From: Amycolatopsis rifamycinica
Lineage (GTDB): Bacteria; Actinomycetota; Actinomycetes; Mycobacteriales; Pseudonocardiaceae
Assembly: GCF_000695625.1 (NCBI RefSeq)
Contig: NZ_JMQI01000030.1
Location: forward strand, 1 to 64,000
Length of the DNA stretch: 64,000 bases
Reading direction: 5' to 3'
Shown: positions 17,330-29,422 of the stretch, in pieces
Layout of the letters: every line of letters begins with the position of its first letter
Position numbering within the stretch: position 1 is the first letter of the stretch
Notes under the pieces: generated by a model
Told to the model about the DNA's origin: nothing
Seen by the model: only the letters and a program-made list of their open reading frames with translations
The model's database searches: none
Made by a program: the position numbers and the translations under genes

Positions 17330-17745
17330 CCCGTACCCACCCACGCGACCAAAAGGTCAACACCCGTGTCTGGACGGTCGACACGCGTGATCAGAGGGTC
17401 GACACGCGTGCTTGGAGGGTCGACACGAGCCAGCCGCCGTGTCGACCCCTCAATCACGCGAGTCGGCTGTTCAATCACGCGTGTCGACCCTTCGGACACA
17501 GGTGAGTCGTCCGTTCGGGTACGGGTCTCGGCCGTTCGGGTTCGCGTGTCGGGCGGGTGGGAACGTGGGGTGGGGACCGCCCGGGCGTAACCTGCCGGAC
17601 ACGTGGGCGGAACTCGTTGCGCCGGAAGCGTTTCGGATGATCCCGTTTGGGTACAGGGATAGAGAACCCTGCCTCGTGGGCGCTTGATCGAGTCAGGCAG
17701 ACTGTCGCCGTCTGCGTCCAACCGAAACAGTGAAGGGCGTTGCCC
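17330..17745. other. Intergenic region between glgX copy 2 and glgE
   Basis: A 416-bp gap without a credible gene. The first half holds the 21-bp modular repeat locus (17355-17511). The second half should contain the glgE promoter: GATAGA at 17659-17664 and TTGATC at 17684-17689 are weak candidates. A GAAGGG ribosome-binding site lies at 17732-17737. Confidence 0.6.
17355..17511. repeat. Modular 21-bp repeat locus A (word TCGACA), inverted about a centre
   Basis: Three forward units of exactly 21 bp start at 17355, 17376 and 17397; the last two begin GGTCGACACGCGTG. A central inverted pair follows, GGTCGACACG at 17418-17427 and CGTGTCGACC at 17438-17447. Three reverse-orientation units then run to about 17511, including CAATCACGCG twice. 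The whole block could fold into one long imperfect hairpin or a series of smaller ones. It follows glgX copy 2 and may serve as a terminator or a processing signal. Confidence 0.8.
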
Positions 17746-19728
<1,983 letters not shown>

Positions 19729-19768
19729 GAACGGAAGGACAGGAATCCGAGGGACTGAGGTGGAGCAC

Positions 19769-21577
19769 ATGGCGGATGAGGCCCGGCCCGACGCGGCACT
19801 GGGGCTGGAGGGCGTGCCGCACACCGGCGAGGCGATGACCGCCGACGGCATGCTGGTGGAACCGCAGGCCGGGGACTTCCGGTCGGCGCAGCAGGCGCCG
19901 AGCAACCCGGAGTGGTTCAAGGGGGCGGTGTTCTACGAAGTGCTGGTGCGCGCGTTCGCCGACTCCAACGGCGACGGCACCGGCGACCTGCGCGGCCTGG
20001 CCGGGCGCTTGGACTACCTGGCCTGGCTGGGCATCGACTGCCTGTGGCTGCCGCCGTTCTACGCCTCGCCGCTGCGCGACGGCGGGTACGACATCAGCGA
20101 CTTCCGCGCGGTGCTGCCGGAGTTCGGCAGCGTCGAGGACTTCGTCTTCCTGCTCAACGAGGCGCACCGGCGCGGCATCCGGGTGATCACCGACCTGGTG
20201 CTCAACCACACCTCGGACGCGCACCCGTGGTTCCAGCAGTCCCGCAGCGAGCCCGACGGCCCGTACGGCGACTACTACGTGTGGAGCGACGACGACTCCC
20301 GCTACGCCGACGCGCGGATCATCTTCGTCGACACCGAGACGTCGAACTGGACCTACGACCCGGTCCGCGGCCAGTTCTACTGGCACCGGTTCTTCTCCCA
20401 CCAGCCCGACCTGAACTACGAGAACGTCGACGTCCAGAACGCGATGATCGACGTCCTGCGGTTCTGGCTGGACCTGGGCATCGACGGGTTCCGCCTGGAC
20501 GCCGTGCCGTACCTGTTCGAGCAGGAGGGCACCAACTGCGAGAACCTGCCGCGCACGCACGAGTTCCTCAAGCGCTGCCGCAAGGTCGTCGACGACGAGT
20601 ACCCGGGCCGGATCCTGCTGGCCGAGGCCAACCAGTGGCCCTCGGACGTCGTCGAGTACTTCGGCGACCCGGCGGTCGGCGGCGACGAGTGCCACATGGC
20701 GTTCCACTTCCCGCTGATGCCGCGGATCTTCATGGCCGTGCGCCGCGAATCCCGGTTCCCCATCTCGGAGATCCTCACCCAGACCCCGGAGATCCCCAGC
20801 GGCACGCAGTGGGGGATCTTCCTGCGCAACCACGACGAGCTGACCCTCGAGATGGTCACCGACGAAGAGCGCGACTACATGTACGCGGAGTACGCCAAGG
20901 ACCCGCGCATGAAGGCCAACATCGGCATCCGGCGCAGGCTGGCGCCGCTGCTGGACAACGACCGGAACCAGCAGGAGCTGTTCACAGCGATGCTGCTGTC
21001 CCTCCCCGGTTCGCCCGTTCTGTACTACGGTGACGAGATCGGCATGGGAGACAACATCTGGCTCGGCGACCGCGACGCGGTGCGCACCCCCATGCAGTGG
21101 ACCCCGGACCGCAACGCCGGGTTCTCCTCCTGCGACCCGGGCCGGATCTACCTGCCGGTGATCATGGACCCGGTGTACGGCTACCAGGGCCTCAATGTCG
21201 AGGCGCAGTCGAACAACGCGTCCTCGCTGCTGAACTGGACCCGCCGGATGATCGAGGTGCGCAAGCAGCACCACGCGTTCGCCGAGGGCGAGTTCGTCGA
21301 CCTCGGCGGGTCCAACCCGAGCGTGCTGGCCTACAAGCGGCAGTGGCGGCGCCCGGACGGCGGCGAAGACGTCGTGCTCTGCGTGAACAACCTCTCCCGG
21401 TTCCCGCAGCCGGTGGAGCTGGACCTGTCCGCGCACCGCGGGTGCACGCCGGTGGAGCTCACCGGTGGCGTGCGGTTCCCCAGCATCGGGGACCTGTCGT
21501 ACCTGCTGACGCTGCCCGGGCACGGCTTCTACTGGTTCCAGCTGACGAACCCGGGAGACGAAGGCGAAGCGAGGTGA
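19769..21577 (+). CDS. treS: Trehalose synthase / maltose alpha-D-glucosyltransferase
   Basis: A 602-residue GH13_16 enzyme that interconverts trehalose and maltose. Markers: WFKGAVFYEVLVRAFADSN, Asp244 in FRLDAVPYLFEQEGTNCENL, Glu286 in LLAEANQWP and Asp356 in RNHDELTLEMV. An acidic, Ala-rich tail of about 50 residues precedes the catalytic core. ATG 19769 is favoured over GTG 19760 because AGGTGGAG is then about 6 nt upstream. It is a stand-alone TreS rather than a TreS-maltokinase fusion, but its GTGA overlap with mak couples the two, in keeping with the TreS-Pep2 complex known in mycobacteria. Confidence 0.96.
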   Translation: MADEARPDAALGLEGVPHTGEAMTADGMLVEPQAGDFRSAQQAPSNPEWFKGAVFYEVLVRAFADSNGDGTGDLRGLAGRLDYLAWLGIDCLWLPPFYASPLRDGGYDISDFRAVLPEFGSVEDFVFLLNEAHRRGIRVITDLVLNHTSDAHPWFQQSRSEPDGPYGDYYVWSDDDSRYADARIIFVDTETSNWTYDPVRGQFYWHRFFSHQPDLNYENVDVQNAMIDVLRFWLDLGIDGFRLDAVPYLFEQEGTNCENLPRTHEFLKRCRKVVDDEYPGRILLAEANQWPSDVVEYFGDPAVGGDECHMAFHFPLMPRIFMAVRRESRFPISEILTQTPEIPSGTQWGIFLRNHDELTLEMVTDEERDYMYAEYAKDPRMKANIGIRRRLAPLLDNDRNQQELFTAMLLSLPGSPVLYYGDEIGMGDNIWLGDRDAVRTPMQWTPDRNAGFSSCDPGRIYLPVIMDPVYGYQGLNVEAQSNNASSLLNWTRRMIEVRKQHHAFAEGEFVDLGGSNPSVLAYKRQWRRPDGGEDVVLCVNNLSRFPQPVELDLSAHRGCTPVELTGGVRFPSIGDLSYLLTLPGHGFYWFQLTNPGDEGEAR

Positions 21578-22962
21578 GTCCCTTGTCCGACCCGCGCGAG
21601 CTGGTCGACAACCTGACCGGCGACCTGAAGCGCTGGCTGCCGGAACAGCGGTGGTTCGCCGGCAAGGACCGGCCGGTGACCGGCGTCCGCACGCTCGGCG
21701 TGACCGAGCTGGTGTCCGGCGATCCGCAGCTGCTGCACGTCGTGATCGAGGTCGCCCAGGACGACCGGCGCGAGCCCTACCAGCTGCTGGTGGGCCGGCG
21801 GACGCACCCGCCGGAGATCGCCTCGACCAGCTGGATCGGGGCCGCCGGCGACCTCAACGCCTACGAGGCGTCCGGCGACCTGGACGTCACCGGCGTGCTG
21901 CTGGACCTGATGGCCCGCGAGGAGCGGGTCGGCTCGCTGGTCTTCGAGCACGAGCCCGGTGTCGAGCTGGACACCGGCCTGCGGGCGCGGCCGATCACGT
22001 CGGAGCAGAGCAACACGTCCCTGGTCTACGGCGGGCAGTACATCCTCAAGCTGTTCCGGAAGCTGACGCCGGGCAAGAACAAGGACCTGCTGCTGCACCG
22101 CGCGCTGCAGGGCGTCGGCAGCAAGCACATCGCCCCGGTGCTCGGGTCGGTCACCGGCGACCTGGACGGCGAGCCCACCACGGTCGGCATGCTCCAGCAG
22201 TTCGTGTCCGACGCGGTCGACGGCTGGGCGATGGCCACCACCAGCGTCCGCGACCTGATGGCCGCGCCCGAACTGCACCCCGCGGAGGTCGGCGGCGACT
22301 TCGCCGGCGAGGCGGAGCGGCTCGGACGGGCGGTCGCCGAGGTGCACGCGGACCTGGCCGAGGCGCTCGGCACGGAGGCCGTCGACGCCGACGAGCTCGA
22401 ACGCTCGACGAAGGCGATGCTCGACCGGCTCGACACGATCGCCGGGCGGGTGCCGGAGCTGGCCCCGCACGCGCCGAAGCTGCGGGCGGCGTTCGAGAAG
22501 ATGCGCACGCTGCCCACCGGCTCGGTGGCCATGCAGTACATCCACGGCGACCTGCACCTCGGCCAGGTGCTGCGGACGGTCGGCGGCTGGCTGCTCATCG
22601 ACTTCGAGGGCGAGCCCGCGGCCCCGGTCGAGGAACGCCACGCGCTCAGGTCGCCGTTGCGCGACGTCGCGGGCATGCTGAGGTCGTTCGACTACGCGGC
22701 CCAGCAGATGCTGGTCGGCCAGCCGGACGAGCCGGCGCTGGCCGAGCGCGCCCACGAATGGTCGGAGCGCAACCGGGCGGCGTTCTGCGAGGGCTACGCC
22801 GCGATCGCGGCCGACCCGCGCGAGCAGGGCGAGCTGCTGCGCGCCTTCGAACTGGACAAGGCGGTCTACGAGGTGGGTTACGAGCACGCGAACCGGCCGG
22901 ACTGGCTGGGCGTGCCGCTCGCCTCGATCGCCCGGATCACTAGCGGAGGGACGACACCGTGA
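21574..22962 (+). CDS. mak: Maltokinase (maltose-1-phosphate forming)
   Basis: A 462-residue kinase of the Mak/Pep2 family that phosphorylates maltose with ATP to give maltose-1-phosphate, the GlgE donor. It has the kinase-like C-lobe: MQYIHGDLHLGQVLR near residue 320 holds the catalytic-loop Asp, and LLIDFEGEPA holds the metal-binding Asp. N-terminal KRWLPEQRWFAGKDRPV is characteristic of the N-terminal cap. GTG 21574 overlaps the treS stop and GTG 22959 of glgB overlaps its own stop, so translation is coupled on both sides. Confidence 0.94.
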   Translation: MSPLSDPRELVDNLTGDLKRWLPEQRWFAGKDRPVTGVRTLGVTELVSGDPQLLHVVIEVAQDDRREPYQLLVGRRTHPPEIASTSWIGAAGDLNAYEASGDLDVTGVLLDLMAREERVGSLVFEHEPGVELDTGLRARPITSEQSNTSLVYGGQYILKLFRKLTPGKNKDLLLHRALQGVGSKHIAPVLGSVTGDLDGEPTTVGMLQQFVSDAVDGWAMATTSVRDLMAAPELHPAEVGGDFAGEAERLGRAVAEVHADLAEALGTEAVDADELERSTKAMLDRLDTIAGRVPELAPHAPKLRAAFEKMRTLPTGSVAMQYIHGDLHLGQVLRTVGGWLLIDFEGEPAAPVEERHALRSPLRDVAGMLRSFDYAAQQMLVGQPDEPALAERAHEWSERNRAAFCEGYAAIAADPREQGELLRAFELDKAVYEVGYEHANRPDWLGVPLASIARITSGGTTP

Positions 22963-25166
22963 ACGCGGCTCCCGAAGGCCTCCCGGCCGCGGCCCCGCCG
23001 GCCGCGGACATCGACCGGCTGCTCGCCGGCTCCCACCACGACCCGCACTCGGTGCTGGGCGTGCACGCGGTGGGCAAGGGCTTCGCGGCCCGGGCGCTGC
23101 TGCCCGGCGCGAAAGCCGTCACGCTGTGCGCGGGCGAGCAGCGGTACCCGATGGACCCGGTGATCGACGCGCTGTTCGCCGTCGCCGTGCCCGAGCACCC
23201 CGGCGACTACCGCCTCGAGGTCGAGTACGACGGGCACACCGCCACCGCCGACGACCCGTACCGCTGGCTGCCCACGGTCGGCGAGCTGGACCTGCACCTG
23301 ATCGGCGAGGGACGGCACGAGCGGCTCTGGGAGGCGCTCGGGGCGCACGTCCGCTCGTACGAGACGCCGAACGGGGTCGTCGAGGGGACGTCGTTCGCGG
23401 TGTGGGCGCCGAACGCGCGCGGCATCCGCGTGATCGGCGACTTCAACGGCTGGGACGGGCGCGGGCACCCGATGCGCTCGCTCGGCTCGTCCGGCGTCTG
23501 GGAGCTGTTCGTGCCCGGGGTCGGCGCGGGCACCTGCTACAAGTTCCGGATCCTCGGCGCCGACGGGAACTGGCGCGAGAAGGCCGACCCGATGGCGTTC
23601 GGCACGGAGCAGCCCCCCGCGACGGCTTCGGTCGTGACGCAGTCGGCGTACCTGTGGCAAGACGACGAGTGGGTCGCGCAGCGCGAAGCCACGCAGTGGG
23701 CCGCGGCGCCGATGAGCGTCTACGAGGTCCACCTCGGTTCGTGGCGGCCCGGTCTCGACTACCGCGAGCTGGCCGAGCAGCTGGGCGACTACCTCGTCGA
23801 AACCGGTTTCACGCACGTCGAGCTGCTGCCGGTGTCGGAGCACCCGTTCGGCGGCTCGTGGGGCTACCAGGTGACGTCGTACTACGCGCCGACGTCCCGC
23901 TTCGGCTCGCCGGACGACTTCCGCTACTTCGTCGACCGCCTGCACCAGCGGGGGATCGGCGTGCTGGTCGACTGGGTGCCCGCGCACTTCCCGCGGGACG
24001 CCTGGGCGCTGGCGAAGTTCGACGGCACCGCGCTGTACGAGCACGCGGACCCGCGCCGCGGCGAGCAGCCCGACTGGGGCACGCTCGTGTTCGACTTCGG
24101 CCGCAACGAGGTCCGCAACTTCCTGGTCGCCAACGCCCTGTACTGGATCGAGGAGTTCCACCTCGACGGCCTGCGCGTCGACGCGGTGGCGTCGATGCTG
24201 TACCTCGACTACTCCCGCAAGGAAGGGGAGTGGCTGCCCAACCAGTACGGCGGGCGGGAGAACCTCGACGCGGTGCGGTTCCTGCAGGAGCTGAACGCGA
24301 CCGTCTACAAGCGACACCCGGGCATCGTGATGGTGGCCGAGGAGTCGACGGCCTGGCCGGGCGTCACGCGCCCGACGCACCTGGGCGGGCTCGGGTTCGG
24401 CTTCAAGTGGAACATGGGCTGGATGCACGACACGCTCCGGTACCTGTCGCACGAGCCGATCCACCGGGCGTACCACCACAACGAGATGACGTTCTCGCTC
24501 GTGTACGCGTGGAGCGAGAACTTCGTGCTGCCGCTCTCGCACGACGAAGTGGTGCACGGCAAGGGCTCCCTGTGGGGCCGGATGCCGGGCGACGCCTGGA
24601 ACAAGGCGGCCGGGCTCCGGTCGCTGCTGGCGTTCATGTGGGCGCACCCGGGCAAGCAGCTGCTGTTCATGGGCGGCGAGTTCGGCCAGCCGGGGGAGTG
24701 GTCGGAGCAGCGCTCGCTCGACTGGCACCTCATGGAGGAGCCGCTGCACCTGGGCGTGTGGGAGCTGCTGCGGTCGCTGAACACGGTCTACCGGACCTGC
24801 CCGGCGCTCTACAGCCAGGACACCTCGCCGGACGGCTTCCGCTGGATCGACGCGAACGATTCGAGCGGCAACGTGCTGAGCTTCCTGCGCATCGGCGCCG
24901 ACGGCTCGCGCCTGGCCTGCGTCGCGAACTTCGCCGGCGTCCCGCACCACGACTACCGCGTCGGCCTGCCTTCCGCAGGCCGCTGGGTGGAGGTCGTCAA
25001 CACCGACGCGGAGGCCTACGGCGGCTCCGGCGTCGGCAACCTCGGCGCGGTGGAGGCGACGGAGGAGCCCTGGCACGGCCAGCCGGCCTCCGCGATCCTC
25101 CAGCTCCCACCCGCCGGCGTCCTCTGGCTGGTGGAAGAGACCCCGGAGACCCCCGAACTCCCGTAA
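22959..25166 (+). CDS. glgB: 1,4-alpha-glucan branching enzyme
   Basis: A 735-residue GH13_9 branching enzyme that cuts alpha-1,4 chains and re-attaches them as alpha-1,6 branches. Domain order: N1 domain (LLAGSHHDPHSVLGVH near 25-40), CBM48 (FAVWAPNARGIRVIGDFNGWDG near 147-170), barrel and C-terminal beta domain. Catalytic residues are Asp408 (LRVDAVASM), Glu461 (VAEESTAWP) and Asp529 (LSHDEVVHGKGS). The last gene of the glgE operon; repeat locus B follows within 10 bp. Start GTG 22959 has GGAGGG upstream inside mak. Confidence 0.96.
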   Translation: MNAAPEGLPAAAPPAADIDRLLAGSHHDPHSVLGVHAVGKGFAARALLPGAKAVTLCAGEQRYPMDPVIDALFAVAVPEHPGDYRLEVEYDGHTATADDPYRWLPTVGELDLHLIGEGRHERLWEALGAHVRSYETPNGVVEGTSFAVWAPNARGIRVIGDFNGWDGRGHPMRSLGSSGVWELFVPGVGAGTCYKFRILGADGNWREKADPMAFGTEQPPATASVVTQSAYLWQDDEWVAQREATQWAAAPMSVYEVHLGSWRPGLDYRELAEQLGDYLVETGFTHVELLPVSEHPFGGSWGYQVTSYYAPTSRFGSPDDFRYFVDRLHQRGIGVLVDWVPAHFPRDAWALAKFDGTALYEHADPRRGEQPDWGTLVFDFGRNEVRNFLVANALYWIEEFHLDGLRVDAVASMLYLDYSRKEGEWLPNQYGGRENLDAVRFLQELNATVYKRHPGIVMVAEESTAWPGVTRPTHLGGLGFGFKWNMGWMHDTLRYLSHEPIHRAYHHNEMTFSLVYAWSENFVLPLSHDEVVHGKGSLWGRMPGDAWNKAAGLRSLLAFMWAHPGKQLLFMGGEFGQPGEWSEQRSLDWHLMEEPLHLGVWELLRSLNTVYRTCPALYSQDTSPDGFRWIDANDSSGNVLSFLRIGADGSRLACVANFAGVPHHDYRVGLPSAGRWVEVVNTDAEAYGGSGVGNLGAVEATEEPWHGQPASAILQLPPAGVLWLVEETPETPELP

Positions 25167-25172
25167 CGAAAG

Positions 25173-25296
25173 AGGCATCACGCGTGTCCCGAGGGGCATC
25201 ACGCGTGCTTGGAGGGGCATCACACGCGATGCCCCTCCAATCACGCGAGATGCCCCTCCCAGCACAGGTGATGCCCGTCCGGTCACGCGAAAGGTC
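25173..25296. repeat. Modular 21-bp repeat locus B (word GCATCA), inverted about a centre
   Basis: Two forward 21-bp units begin at 25173 and 25194, the second reading GGGCATCACGCGTGCTTGG at its start. A hairpin centre GGGGCATC-ACACGC-GATGCCCC lies near 25213-25237. Reverse units with CAATCACGCGAG and CACAGGTGATGCCC follow. The scaffold CACGCGTGCTTGGAG and the reverse CAATCACGCGAG are identical to locus A, but TCGAC is replaced by GCATC on both arms. Confidence 0.8.
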
Positions 25297-25320
25297 TCGG
25301 CTGGGCGGGTGTGGCGGGCT

Positions 25321-25326
25321 TACCAT
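25321..25326 (+). promoter_or_regulatory. Leaderless-type -10 (TACCAT)
   Basis: TACCAT ends exactly 6 nt before ATG 25333, and no Shine-Dalgarno is possible in a leader. It follows the repeat locus directly. Confidence 0.5.
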
Positions 25327-25332
25327 CGGGGG

Positions 25333-25725
25333 ATGGGCGGCTCCGGTGGCGTCCTCGCGAACCTGATCCTCTTCGCCGTGGTCTGTCTCGCGCCCACGGT
25401 GCTGTTCTGGTGCGCCCTGCACGTCCCCCGGCTGATCGCCTGGATCCGCGAGAAGCGTGCGGAACCGCAACCGGAAAGCCCGCCGATCGAACGCGTCGTC
25501 GCGGACCTGCGGCGGGTGCACCGGCTGCTCGCCGGTTACCCGGCCGGGACGCCGGCCGCGCGGCGGCTGGGCACCCGGCAGGCCTACGACGAGCTCCTCA
25601 CCGTGGCCTGCCGCCAGGTCGGCGTCCCGCACCGGCTCGGGGAGCTGCCCGAGGGGATGGACCGCGAGATCGAACGCCTGCGCGTCGAGCAGTCGCTGCG
25701 GGAACGCGGGCTGGCCGTGCCCTGA
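25333..25725 (+). CDS. Small single-pass membrane protein, unknown function
   Basis: A 130-residue protein. Residues 5-34 are hydrophobic (GGVLANLILFAVVCLAPTVLFWCALHVPRL) and form one membrane anchor; the rest is a charged cytoplasmic domain rich in Arg and Glu with likely helices (IERVVADLRRVHRLLAG, MDREIERLRVEQSLRERG). ATG 25333 is chosen because of the TACCAT hexamer 6 nt upstream; an in-frame GTG at 25309 would add eight residues. I do not recognise the family. Separate promoter evidence suggests it is not part of the glgB operon. Confidence 0.7.
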   Translation: MGGSGGVLANLILFAVVCLAPTVLFWCALHVPRLIAWIREKRAEPQPESPPIERVVADLRRVHRLLAGYPAGTPAARRLGTRQAYDELLTVACRQVGVPHRLGELPEGMDREIERLRVEQSLRERGLAVP

Positions 25726-25765
25726 GTTGTACGGGCCGTGTACGCGCGCCGGGCACGCTGCCGGC

Positions 25766-26959
25766 ATGCGACTCCTGATCGGCTTCGTGGCGCTGCTCCT
25801 GCTCGGCCTCGCGCCGTCGGCCCAGGCGGCGGCGAACTTCCCGCGGCTGGACGCGGCGACCGTCGACGGCTTCCGGCTCACCGCCGGCGACAGCTTCGCC
25901 ACCTACGGCTCCCGGATCACCGCGCTGGACGCGAAACTCCCGCCGCGCGGGCTCACCTCGCTGCTCGCCGACACCAACCGGAAGGCCCGGCCGCTCTGTC
26001 ACGGCACGTACCTGGCGACGGCCTTGAAGCCCGCCGGCTTCTGCTGGGAAGACGCCAACGACGACAAGACCAACGACTGGATCCCGCAGGGCCTCACCGG
26101 CTCCGGCGACGCGGACCCGGCGACCGGGACCGCCGGCGGCAAGCGCGTCGTCGCGACGTCGTGGCACACCCCGGGCGACACCATGGTCCGCTTGTCCTTT
26201 GTGGACGCCACCGGCCTCGGTTACCGGCACGTCCTGCTGGTGGAACCGACTTCCGGCACCGACTTCCGGGTCGTCACCGGTCACGGGCACGGCATGACGT
26301 GGGCCGGCAACCGGCTGTTCGTGGCGACCACCGGCGGCCTGATCCGCGTCTTCGACACCACGCACTTCTGGCCGGTCGACGCCGGCGCGGGGACGGTCGG
26401 CCTGGGCGCCGACGGCCGGTACCACGCGGCGTTCTACGACTACGCGATGCCGCAGATCGGCGCGTACTGGTACCCGGGCGGCGGCGCGTGCACGACGGCG
26501 ATCGACACGCACCCCTGCCTGTCGACGTTGTCGTTCGACCACACCGATTCGACGTTCGTGACCGCGGAACACGTCCCCGCGGCGGCGGGCGGCCGGATCC
26601 TGCGCTGGCCGTTCGACGCGGCCTCGGGCGGGCTCAAGACGGCGTCCGACGGGCAGGTGCACGCGGCCGAGGGCTTCTCGTCCCCGGTGTGGGGCATGCA
26701 GGGCGCGGTGTCGCGCAACGGCTACTTCGTGGTGACGGGTGTGTGCCCGGAGTACGCGGGCGTGGCGGGCGACCACCCGTCGTGCCTGCACGGCGGCGTC
26801 GGCGGCACGTCGACGTCGAGGCTGGCCGGGCAGGCGCCGGTGAACAGCCAGAACCTGTCCTCTTGGCCGGCCACGGGCGAGCTGTGGCTGCTCAACGAGC
26901 AGCTGCGGGAACGCGTGGTCGTGCACGTCCCGTGGACGACGCTCACGGGACGCCCCTGA
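25766..26959 (+). CDS. Secreted protein of unknown function
   Basis: A 397-residue exported protein. The Sec signal peptide is residues 1-21 (MRLLIGFVALLLLGLAPSAQA), probably cleaved after AQA. The mature part has many Gly/His/Asp-rich strands (VVTGHGHGMTWAGNRLFVATTGGLIRVFDTTHFW, SLGADGRYHAAFYDY-like) that recall a beta-propeller, and several cysteine pairs (CHGTY, CWED, ACTTAIDTHPC, CPEY, SCLHG) that could form disulphides outside the cell. I do not know the family. A CACGCT hexamer 6 nt before ATG 25766 suggests a leaderless transcript. It ends at a strong bidirectional terminator shared with sigA. Confidence 0.75.
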   Translation: MRLLIGFVALLLLGLAPSAQAAANFPRLDAATVDGFRLTAGDSFATYGSRITALDAKLPPRGLTSLLADTNRKARPLCHGTYLATALKPAGFCWEDANDDKTNDWIPQGLTGSGDADPATGTAGGKRVVATSWHTPGDTMVRLSFVDATGLGYRHVLLVEPTSGTDFRVVTGHGHGMTWAGNRLFVATTGGLIRVFDTTHFWPVDAGAGTVGLGADGRYHAAFYDYAMPQIGAYWYPGGGACTTAIDTHPCLSTLSFDHTDSTFVTAEHVPAAAGGRILRWPFDAASGGLKTASDGQVHAAEGFSSPVWGMQGAVSRNGYFVVTGVCPEYAGVAGDHPSCLHGGVGGTSTSRLAGQAPVNSQNLSSWPATGELWLLNEQLRERVVVHVPWTTLTGRP

Positions 26960-26963
26960 ACTG

Positions 26964-27002
26964 CGGAAACCCCGCCACCGTGAGCCGGTGGCGGGGTTTC
27001 CG
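26964..27002. terminator. Bidirectional terminator between the secreted-protein gene and sigA
   Basis: Seventeen perfectly complementary bases (CGGAAACCCCGCCACCG at 26964-26980 and its complement at 26986-27002) enclose a 5-nt loop. The AAA/TTT pairs give a short T run on either strand. It lies between two convergent stop codons, so it can end both transcripts. Confidence 0.88.
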
Positions 27003-27016
27003 TGACGAACTGCCGC

Positions 27017-28417
<1,401 letters not shown>

Positions 28418-28537
28418 TTACGCCCTTTCGCAGCGGTCGATCACGACGAGCAACGGCACGGGTGCCACTGCTGCATCACATTCGGGGATCACGCCTCGGC
28501 CTGCGGTTTTGCCCTCCGCAGCCGTGGGCCGTGTTCC

Positions 28538-28543
28538 ATTGTA
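28538..28543 (-). promoter_or_regulatory. Promoter -10 (TACAAT) for sigA
   Basis: On the minus strand TACAAT stands at 28543-28538, about 120 nt before the sigA GTG, giving a leader of roughly 110 nt. No convincing -35 is seen at 16-19 bp. Confidence 0.5.
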
Positions 28544-28590
28544 ACGACGGTACGCGCATGCGGTGCGAAGCGATCACCCTCAGAGCCGAA

Positions 28591-29358
28591 TCAGTGCTCG
28601 ATGCCCTCCGCCGCGGCGGCCGCGGCGCCCACGATGCCGGCGTTGTTCTGCAGGCTCGCCACCAGCACCGGAGTGCGGATGTCCAGCAGCGGCACCCATT
28701 TCTCGGCCTTCTTGCTGACCCCGCCGCCGACGATGAACAGGTCGGGCCAGATCAGGTTCTCCAGCACGGTCAGATAACGGTGCACGCGCTTGGCCCATTC
28801 GGGGTAGGAGAGCCCCTCGTTGTCCTTCACCGAAGCGGCCGCGCGCTTCTCGGCGTCGTGGCCGTCGATCTCGAGGTGGCCGAATTCGGTGTTGGGGACG
28901 AGCTTGCCGTCCTGGAACACCGCGCTGCCGATGCCGGTGCCGAAGGTGAGCAGCGCGGTGACGCCCTTGCGCGCGACCGGGTCGCCGAAGCGGATCTCGG
29001 CCATGCCCGCCGCGTCGGCGTCGTTGAGCATCGCGATCTGGTCGACGCTGCGGCCGAGCCGCTTGGCGAACAGCGCGTCGGCGTCCGTGCCGATCCACTG
29101 CTTGTCGATGTTGGCGGCGGTGTGCGCGACGCCCTTCTTGACCACCGCGGGGAGCGTGACGCCGACCGGGCCGTCCCAGCCCGCCTGCGTGACGATGTCG
29201 TGCACGACGTCCGCCACCGCCGACGGCGTGGACGGCTTCGGCGTCTCGATCCGGATCCGGTCGCCGATGAGCTGCCCCTTCTCCAGGTCGACCAAGGCGC
29301 CCTTGATCCCGCTGCCGCCGATGTCGATGCCGAAACCTCGGCGGGTCGCCTCCACCAC
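28591..29358 (-). CDS. ppgK: Polyphosphate glucokinase
   Basis: About 255 residues, ROK-type kinase that phosphorylates glucose using polyphosphate or ATP. Motifs: GFGIDIGGSGIKGALVD (phosphate-1 loop) near the N-terminus, LTFGTGIGSAVFQDG, NTEFGHLEIDG and FIVGGGVSKKAEKW. GTG 29358 is taken as start because AGAAGGGA is about 9 nt upstream; GTG 29379 would add seven residues. Its position beside sigA and divergent from the inositol monophosphatase gene is the same as in M. tuberculosis. It can recycle glucose released by MalQ or trehalase. Confidence 0.92.
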   Translation of the reverse strand: MVEATRRGFGIDIGGSGIKGALVDLEKGQLIGDRIRIETPKPSTPSAVADVVHDIVTQAGWDGPVGVTLPAVVKKGVAHTAANIDKQWIGTDADALFAKRLGRSVDQIAMLNDADAAGMAEIRFGDPVARKGVTALLTFGTGIGSAVFQDGKLVPNTEFGHLEIDGHDAEKRAAASVKDNEGLSYPEWAKRVHRYLTVLENLIWPDLFIVGGGVSKKAEKWVPLLDIRTPVLVASLQNNAGIVGAAAAAAEGIEH

Positions 29359-29422
29359 GGACGTGGTCCCTTCTCGCACGATTCAGAAGCCTGCCTCGGA
29401 GACTTTAACCGGATGTGGTGAC

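Noticed and set aside
17355..17511. CRISPR array
   Set aside because: Units are contiguous without unique spacers and reverse direction at a centre; no cas genes.
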